Shown: positions 1 through 5,053 of the stretch, one piece after another
How the letters are laid out: every line of letters begins with the position of its first letter
How positions within the stretch are numbered: position 1 is the stretch's first letter
Source of the DNA: Oscillospiraceae bacterium
GTDB lineage: Bacteria > Bacillota > Clostridia > Oscillospirales > Ruminococcaceae
Direction: 5' to 3'
Assembly: GCA_017528675.1 (NCBI GenBank)
Contig: JAFXOO010000379.1
Coordinates: 1-6,538 of the forward strand
Length of the DNA: 6,538 nt
The notes under the pieces: model-generated
Databases searched by the model: none
Told to the model about the DNA's origin: nothing
What the model saw: the letters and a program-made list of their open reading frames with translations, nothing else
Position numbers and translations under genes: made by a program

Positions 1-1332
1 GTTTTCAGCGACCGTGCAGTTACATTTACCGCTGTTCCGGCATTCCTTGCAGATGCGGAATATATCCGGACATCCTGCGATTCCAAGAAATATACCGGCG
101 AGGAAGCAAGTTTTACCACAGCGCAGGATGCAACGGTGTACATCGGACTCGACAGCCGTCTGAATGATGACCGCTATCCCACATGGCTCTCTGCGTGGAC
201 AAAGACGGCGGATGTCATGACCGATAACGGCGATCCGGTCGTAATGTATGAACTGTACCGCAAGGATGTCAAGGCTGGCGAGCCTGTGACGATCGGCATG
301 ATCGGACAGTCAAGCTGCGTGAATCTGATCGCCGCTGTTGTTCCCTATCAGGAATCGCAGCCTGTCGTGGGGGATGTGGATGATGACGGCGCTTGTGATG
401 CTGCGGATATCGTCATGCTCCAGAAATGGCTGCACTGCAGCGGCACGCTGACCAATGCAGAAGCTGCTGACCTCAATGGCGACGGCTGCGTGGATGTGTT
501 TGATCTGGCGCTGCTCAAGCGAGAAGTGCTTCGCAGCCAGAGTACACCTCCACCAACAGAACAACAGACAAACACATACGAACCGGTCGGATTCCATTTC
601 TCTGGCAAGGCTTATCTGGTTGGCGACTCGACCGTTTGCGAGTATCCTGAACAAACCGCACTATCTCTTGACCGTTACGGATGGGGCATGAAGCTCGGTG
701 GACAGTTCAACAATGTTCAGGTCACAAATCTCGCCCTCTCCGGCAGAAGCTCCAGAAGCTTTCTGGCAGAGCCGAATTATCAGACACTGAAAAATTCGAT
801 TGGCAAGGGGGATTACCTGTTCATTCAGTTTGGACATAATGATGAGAAAACTGATGAGGCCACTCACCCGGGTGTCGGAACATATCCCGGTCTTGACCCG
901 GCTACCCTGGACGGGAACGGAAAGGATACACAGGGACGCTATTCCTATGAGTATCTTCTGACAGCATACTATATCGACCTTGCCAAAAGCAAAGGCGCTG
1001 TCCCGGTGCTGATCACACCCATTACACGCCGTGGGTCTGACGGTACAGCCAATTACAAGCAGCATACCCCCTACCAGCAGGCAATGATCGGGCTTGGCAA
1101 AAGCAAAAACGTTCCGGTGATCGACATGACAGAGCTGACACGGCAGCTTTATACCGATCTCTACAGCAGCGGCGGTGCAGCCGAGACCGCAAAGCTCCAC
1201 TGCTACAAGGATGATGCACACACCACTGTAGACAATACCCACCTGAGCAGCAGCGGTGCGCAGAAACTTGCGGAAATGATTGCTGAACAGACAAAGGAAC
1301 TGGGACTGACGATCGGTGAATATGCAAAATAA
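1..1332 (+). CDS. Secreted dockerin-containing pectin enzyme with C-terminal rhamnogalacturonan acetylesterase (CE12-type SGNH); 5' end missing
   Basis: The reading frame is open from base 1 to the TAA at 1330-1332, giving 443 visible codons and no visible start, so the N-terminus lies outside the window. Modules in order: (a) about codons 1-117, a beta-sandwich accessory module containing 'YIGLDSRL' and 'PTWLSAWTKTADV', a pattern I associate with modules behind pectate or rhamnogalacturonan lyases, so a lyase upstream is inferred; (b) a dockerin at 370-531 with two calcium loops, GDVDDDGACDAAD and ADLNGDGCVDVFD; (c) a short Pro/Thr/Gln linker; (d) an SGNH hydrolase from about 600 to the end. 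The esterase has block I GDST (nucleophile Ser at 628-630), block II ALSGRSS, block III GHND (832-843) and block V DNTH (Asp 1231-1233, His 1240-1242). This pattern fits CE12 rhamnogalacturonan acetylesterase, which removes O-acetyl groups from the RG-I backbone outside the cell. The dockerin would anchor the protein to a cellulosomal scaffoldin. The esterase and dockerin calls are strong; the lyase is a guess. Confidence 0.9.
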   Translation, partial: VFSDRAVTFTAVPAFLADAEYIRTSCDSKKYTGEEASFTTAQDATVYIGLDSRLNDDRYPTWLSAWTKTADVMTDNGDPVVMYELYRKDVKAGEPVTIGMIGQSSCVNLIAAVVPYQESQPVVGDVDDDGACDAADIVMLQKWLHCSGTLTNAEAADLNGDGCVDVFDLALLKREVLRSQSTPPPTEQQTNTYEPVGFHFSGKAYLVGDSTVCEYPEQTALSLDRYGWGMKLGGQFNNVQVTNLALSGRSSRSFLAEPNYQTLKNSIGKGDYLFIQFGHNDEKTDEATHPGVGTYPGLDPATLDGNGKDTQGRYSYEYLLTAYYIDLAKSKGAVPVLITPITRRGSDGTANYKQHTPYQQAMIGLGKSKNVPVIDMTELTRQLYTDLYSSGGAAETAKLHCYKDDAHTTVDNTHLSSSGAQKLAEMIAEQTKELGLTIGEYAK

Positions 1333-1355
1333 GCCATGATACAATAGCACTACAC

Positions 1356-1409
1356 AAAAAATCAACGCCCGGACTGATAAGAAGTCCGGGCGTTGTCATA
1401 TTTTTATTT
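1356..1409. terminator. Bidirectional rho-independent terminator between convergent genes
   Basis: A perfect 13-bp stem is formed by 1363-1375 (CAACGCCCGGACT) and 1383-1395 (AGTCCGGGCGTTG), with a 7-nt loop at 1376-1382. On the plus strand it is followed by TCATATTTTTATTT. On the minus strand it is followed by A and then six T (plus-strand A at 1356-1361). It lies 30 bp past the stop of the plus-strand esterase gene and just past the stop of the minus-strand GH43 gene, so it can end both transcripts. The plus-direction T-tract overlaps the minus gene's stop codon. Confidence 0.9.
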
Positions 1410-4400
1410 GCTTTCGACCTGGAATGTGCAGCCAGCCGGATCACTGCCGTTTGTCAGTGTGAGTCTGCCGTCTGCGGTGCAGGTGAGATAGGTGCCAGGG
1501 TGGGATACGCTTTCAAAGGACACCTGTCTGCGATCAGAGAGACCCTCGATGGTGCGGAATGTCGCACGTTTCAGGTCATTTTCCTGGAGTGTCTGCGGCT
1601 GTGCGAGCACGGCACTGCTGCCTTCTGCGTTTACAGTCACGAACAGACCTGTCTTATTTTCCGATTCGATGGAAACATAGGTCGGCTCCTCCACATTGGC
1701 AAGTCCCGGAACCAGTACCCATTCGGTATCATGTGCCGTCAGGCGATCCATGCCGAAGCCGAGCGCAACATTGGTGTACGGATAATCCCGATCGACCGTC
1801 GAATTCGTAAATGCGACATGACCAAGGAGCGCACCGTTCTGGTTTTTGATTTGCGAGATGCTGCCGCCGATGCCAGCAGTCGTTTCCTCCATTTTCAGGA
1901 TCTTACCATTGTCATCGAAATGTACTTCACAGAGATTCGGGCTTCTTCGGTAGCCGTTGCCCTCCGGCAGTGCGCCGTTGTGATAGATCATGTAGGTCTT
2001 GCCCTTGAAATCGAACAGACCGCTGTGATTCGTATTCGAGGTGGCATTGCAGTCGAAGATCACATTACCGAATTTCCAGTCGCCCTTCAGCAGATCGGTA
2101 CAGGTGGAATATGCCATCTGCTCACGCCAGCCGTGGGCATAGATCAGGTAATAATTTCCGTAATAGGTGCCATCCTCACGCTGACGTCTGTAGATCCACG
2201 GTGCTTCGGTGTACATCGTCAGTCCCTTGCCACGATAGAACACATCTCCATTCGTTCCTTCGCCGCCGAACGTGATCCTTCCATCGTCGTTCAGGTCTTT
2301 GACGCTGGTCATGTCATCATTCAGCTCGCAGATATAATACCGGCTGTTGCCCCATGCGAGATAGCGGTGCTCGACGCCGTTCTGATCGTTTTCGACCCAG
2401 ACCGTCGGGTCGATATCGTCCCAGTTGCTTGACTGGTCATTCGTCAGCGTACCCTGCACGACCGGATGTCCGATGTCACGGAACGGTCCTGTCGGGGAAT
2501 CCGCCACCGCCACACCGATAGACTGCTTGCCCTGTGCGGTTCTGTCCCACGAACAGAAATAGAGATAATATTTGCCATTGTGCTTCACGACCTGGCTTGC
2601 CCATGCGCTCTTGGCATCGCCCCAGGACACATCGCGCATATTCATCACAACGCCCTCGTATGTCCAGTTGACAAGGTCTTTCGTCGAGTAGCAGAGATAC
2701 TCCGGAATGTTGTAAATGGCGTTCCCCACCTCCGCATTGGTGGAAATGTCATGTCCGGTATAGGCATAGACCGTGTCGCCGTCCACGAATGCTGCCGGAT
2801 CACCGCCGTAATGATAGCGGTCGGTGTTCTTGGTGATATTGCCTGCAAACGGGTTTGTGTTCCGGGAGACGTTCAGCGAGATCGGACGGGGATCGCCGGC
2901 ATAGCTGTCTGCTGCCGGATCGTCTGTGCGCTGTGTTATGAGATAATCGAGATTCGGGCCGCCGTCTGCGATCGCAGAAGTCATGCGGATGGTATTCTTG
3001 CCAGCCTGCAAGGGCAGTACGATGCTATGCTCCTGCCATGTCGTCCAGGCATCTGTTGTGGGGAAATCCTGCATCCAGTAGCCTTCCCCGTCATCGACCT
3101 CGATCTTCATTTGCCGATTCGCCGTGCTGCCGTTCGCCGTTCCGAACGTGCAGCGGTAATTGCCGTCCTCCTGCACAAAGACCGTCCACTCGATCAAGCT
3201 GCCGATCTCGTTGTCCAGATTGACATAGGCTTTTTCCCGGAAACCGGCGTTTTTATCCTCATGAACACCCTTGGTGATCTTCTGATCGATGGCATAGCTG
3301 AAGGTCATTTTCTTTGCAAAGGCAGGCATATATTCACCCGTGAGGAGGTATTTCTGAAGGGCAATGGCATCTGCCACACTGACTTTGCCGTCCGCATCGA
3401 CATCGCCCCGGCGCAGCGCATTCCTGCCGAAGATCCCGTTTGTGAGCTGCCGCTTGACAAGGGCAAGATCAAATACATCGACCTCGCCGTCAAAATTGAC
3501 ATCACCGTAGTGAAACTCGTCCTGTGTTTCCGGCTCTGGAAGTGTCGGCGCAGTCGGCTCTGTTGCCGGCGGTTCCGCTGCCGGAGGCTCAGTCGGCTGC
3601 ACAGCGGCGTCAGGCTTTTGCTTGAATTGTGTTGCAAAGAGTTCCGCAAGCTTCTCAGCACCCTGCCGGTTCGGATGCAGTGTATCGCCATTCATGTAAA
3701 GCTGTGTTATCCTGTCAGCACCGATGGAGATGCAGTGATCCTGCCAGAGCTTGAACAGGTCAACGATCTGCACCTTTTCCTGTGCAGCGACCTGTTCAAG
3801 TTCCCATGCATACCAGCGCTTTTCCAGAAGCGGCTTGCGCTGTGCATCACCATTGCGTCCCTGCTGCTTGACGAGAATGACATCCATGCCCTTTTTCTTG
3901 GCACGCCGTGTCATGTCAGTGATGATGCGCTGGTATTCATCACCCTTGTAGTACTTGGAATCGTTGATGCCGATGGAAATGATGTACACATCGCCCGGCT
4001 TGCCGTAATACTCGATCGGCGTGAACTGACCGCCCTCGGCGAATCCCTTGGCATACTGTCCGGAAGCCGCCATATTGCGGATGTTCCAGCCCTTGTCCAC
4101 ATAGTGGCCGAGCATCTGTCCCCAACCGCCCTGCACACTGGTGTTCAGCGGATAATAATTGCAGACAGTGGAGTCACCGCAGATCCAGACCGTCGGCGGA
4201 AGTGTCGGATCGGCGGTGACCATTTCGATCTCCAGAGCACTGATTGAGAATGTCGTACCATCCTTTCCGGCACCGGCACGGATGTTGAGATGACCGTCTG
4301 TCACGGGGATGAGGATTTCATCGACCGCATTGTTGCCGGTCATGTTCACGATCTGGATCATATTTTCCATATACACACTCGTGCGCGAGGTGTTGCCGAG

Positions 4401-4742
4401 CGTGACCTTGACACGGTAAAGTCCCTGCGGTACATCCACATTAAAGGTCGAAGTCCAGTCTGTGAACTGTACAGCATCCGACAGCTCATTCCTGCCGGAT
4501 GCGCTGACATTCTTCACACCGCTTCCGGAAAAGCCGAAGCCCTTTGATTTGTTGTAGCCGTCCGATGCGCTCACGCTTGTCCAGCCGCTTTGTGCATTGC
4601 CACCGAGATCGAACCGGCGCACATCTGCTGCCGCCGCAGGCAGATGATAGGAAAATGCACCCGTCAGCGTGGTCAGGAACAGCAGTGCTGCCGTCAGGGA
4701 AACTGCTCTGCGTCGAATCGGCTTTGAATTGTGTTTTTTCAT
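1404..4742 (-). CDS. Secreted cellulosomal bifunctional enzyme: CE12-like SGNH esterase, dockerin, CBM6/35-like module, GH43 glycosidase, AbfB-like domain
   Basis: A complete gene of 1112 residues. The start at 4742 is preferred over an in-frame ATG 13 codons upstream because AAGGAGG lies 5 nt before it and a signal peptide follows directly (KKHNSKPIRRR, then a hydrophobic stretch, then AAAA near residue 36-39). Domains: 42-178 beta-sandwich of the type found before YesT-like esterases; 184-374 SGNH esterase with GDST (Ser191), AASG (Gly228), GIND (Asn260) and DTLH (Asp353, His356); 376-411 Pro/Thr/Glu linker; 413-468 dockerin with loops starting at Asp414 and Asp447; 478-606 CBM6/35-like module ending in 'GGPNLDYL'; about 628-965 GH43 five-bladed propeller with Asp648 (GGDP, base), Asp778 (IDPT), Glu846 (TEAPW, acid) and His906; 1006-1112 AbfB-like module (ATFRTIEGL, VSFESVSHPGTYL). 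The likely role is deacetylation plus removal of arabinose from pectin side chains at the cellulosome. GH43 specificity (arabinofuranosidase, xylosidase or exo-galactanase) cannot be fixed from sequence alone. It is convergent with the upstream esterase gene and divergent from the arabinanase gene. Confidence 0.93.
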   Translation of the reverse strand: MKKHNSKPIRRRAVSLTAALLFLTTLTGAFSYHLPAAAADVRRFDLGGNAQSGWTSVSASDGYNKSKGFGFSGSGVKNVSASGRNELSDAVQFTDWTSTFNVDVPQGLYRVKVTLGNTSRTSVYMENMIQIVNMTGNNAVDEILIPVTDGHLNIRAGAGKDGTTFSISALEIEMVTADPTLPPTVWICGDSTVCNYYPLNTSVQGGWGQMLGHYVDKGWNIRNMAASGQYAKGFAEGGQFTPIEYYGKPGDVYIISIGINDSKYYKGDEYQRIITDMTRRAKKKGMDVILVKQQGRNGDAQRKPLLEKRWYAWELEQVAAQEKVQIVDLFKLWQDHCISIGADRITQLYMNGDTLHPNRQGAEKLAELFATQFKQKPDAAVQPTEPPAAEPPATEPTAPTLPEPETQDEFHYGDVNFDGEVDVFDLALVKRQLTNGIFGRNALRRGDVDADGKVSVADAIALQKYLLTGEYMPAFAKKMTFSYAIDQKITKGVHEDKNAGFREKAYVNLDNEIGSLIEWTVFVQEDGNYRCTFGTANGSTANRQMKIEVDDGEGYWMQDFPTTDAWTTWQEHSIVLPLQAGKNTIRMTSAIADGGPNLDYLITQRTDDPAADSYAGDPRPISLNVSRNTNPFAGNITKNTDRYHYGGDPAAFVDGDTVYAYTGHDISTNAEVGNAIYNIPEYLCYSTKDLVNWTYEGVVMNMRDVSWGDAKSAWASQVVKHNGKYYLYFCSWDRTAQGKQSIGVAVADSPTGPFRDIGHPVVQGTLTNDQSSNWDDIDPTVWVENDQNGVEHRYLAWGNSRYYICELNDDMTSVKDLNDDGRITFGGEGTNGDVFYRGKGLTMYTEAPWIYRRQREDGTYYGNYYLIYAHGWREQMAYSTCTDLLKGDWKFGNVIFDCNATSNTNHSGLFDFKGKTYMIYHNGALPEGNGYRRSPNLCEVHFDDNGKILKMEETTAGIGGSISQIKNQNGALLGHVAFTNSTVDRDYPYTNVALGFGMDRLTAHDTEWVLVPGLANVEEPTYVSIESENKTGLFVTVNAEGSSAVLAQPQTLQENDLKRATFRTIEGLSDRRQVSFESVSHPGTYLTCTADGRLTLTNGSDPAGCTFQVESK

Positions 4743-4747
4743 AAGAT

Positions 4748-4754
4748 CCTCCTT
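4748..4754 (-). promoter_or_regulatory. Ribosome binding site that fixes the start of the minus-strand GH43/esterase gene
   Basis: The minus strand reads AAAAGGAGGATCTTATG, with a full AAGGAGG core 5 nt upstream of the ATG at 4742. The alternative upstream ATG at 4781 would put this site inside the coding sequence and add 13 polar residues ahead of the signal peptide, so it is rejected. Confidence 0.88.
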
Positions 4755-4784
4755 TTGATTCAGATACTTGTGTTTCGGCACTTA

Positions 4785-4825
4785 CTTATTATACAGTTCG
4801 TTTACTTTTGTTCTTAGTATACAGT
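4785..4825. repeat. Direct repeat CTTA(T/G)TATACAGT, two copies, candidate operator
   Basis: CTTATTATACAGT (4785-4797) and CTTAGTATACAGT (4813-4825) match at 12 of 13 positions and start 28 bp apart. The second copy covers the -10 element of the minus-strand gene promoter; the first lies in its 5' leader. A shorter copy, GTATACAG, occurs at 5009-5016, just past the expected transcription start of the plus-strand arabinanase gene. This placement suits a shared repressor site, but the repeats could partly reflect duplicated -10-like sequence. Confidence 0.45.
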
Positions 4826-4844
4826 ATTATATTTCGTATTGCAA
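4816..4844 (-). promoter_or_regulatory. Sigma-A-like promoter for the minus-strand GH43/esterase gene
   Basis: On the minus strand, TTGCAA (4844-4839) is followed after exactly 17 nt by TATACT (4821-4816), matching the consensus at 4/6 and 5/6. Transcription would begin near 4809, giving a leader of about 65 nt. Perfect TATAAT hexamers also occur on this strand at 4831-4826 and 4793-4788, but neither has a credible -35 at the right distance. They are possible secondary promoters. Confidence 0.6.
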
Positions 4845-4970
4845 TGCACTATCTCATCAAAATACTAACATTTTCGCTCATTTTCCGAATACGGATCACT
4901 GGTTGCAGCCTTTGCCAGATCATTGTTTTCGGAATGATGGAAAAAGTAAGTGAAATGATGAAATAAGTTA

Positions 4971-4999
4971 TTGTGAAGCATTTTCCAATTTGTTATAAT
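4971..4999 (+). promoter_or_regulatory. Sigma-A-like promoter with extended -10 for the arabinanase gene
   Basis: TTGTGA (4971-4976), a 17-nt spacer, then a perfect TATAAT (4994-4999) preceded by TG at 4991-4992, making an extended -10 (TGTTATAAT). The expected start of transcription is near 5006, giving a leader of roughly 48 nt to the ATG. The strong -10 and standard spacing make this the best promoter in the window. Confidence 0.78.
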
Positions 5000-5042
5000 A
5001 AAACCATCGTATACAGAACCGACACAATTTCCAAACACGATC

Positions 5043-5049
5043 AAGGGGG
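5043..5049 (+). promoter_or_regulatory. Ribosome binding site of the arabinanase gene, with two possible ATG starts
   Basis: AAGGGGG (5043-5049) resembles AAGGAGG with one G:U-tolerant change. It lies 4 nt before the ATG at 5054 and 7 nt before a tandem ATG at 5057. The second start has slightly more usual spacing; the two proteins differ by only one Met. Confidence 0.7.
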
Positions 5050-5053
5050 AATT

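Larger units (their letters stand above)
4743..5053. other. 311-bp AT-rich divergent intergenic region
   Basis: This region separates two divergently transcribed secreted-enzyme genes. It holds one recognisable promoter per direction, the two ribosome binding sites, and a 13-bp near-identical direct repeat, each listed separately. The stretch from about 4861 to 4970 between the two promoters shows no convincing gene, RNA or terminator. I did not see a convincing catabolite-repression (cre) site. Confidence 0.7.

Noticed and set aside
661..1365. Minus-strand open frame of 234 codons opposite the acetylesterase
   Set aside because: The plus-strand frame contains all SGNH blocks in order; the minus product is Cys-rich and has no recognisable family, and it would start inside the shared terminator.
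1500..4247. Two long open frames on the plus strand (1500-2432 and 2466-4247, 310 and 593 codons) antisense to the GH43/esterase gene
   Set aside because: They lie exactly codon-on-codon with the minus-strand gene, so a stop appears only where that gene uses TTA, CTA or TCA codons, which it rarely does. Their translations show no domain, signal peptide or good ribosome binding site, whereas the minus strand has clear enzyme motifs throughout.
4743..4781. Upstream in-frame ATG at 4781 as the start of the GH43/esterase gene
   Set aside because: It would place the AAGGAGG site within the coding region and add 13 polar residues before a normal signal peptide; the ATG at 4742 fits far better.
4883..4934. 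Inverted repeat TTCCGAA (4883-4889) / TTCGGAA (4928-4934) as an operator or RNA hairpin
   Set aside because: Only 7 bp with a 38-nt gap and no extension of the stem; this is expected by chance in a 300-bp region.
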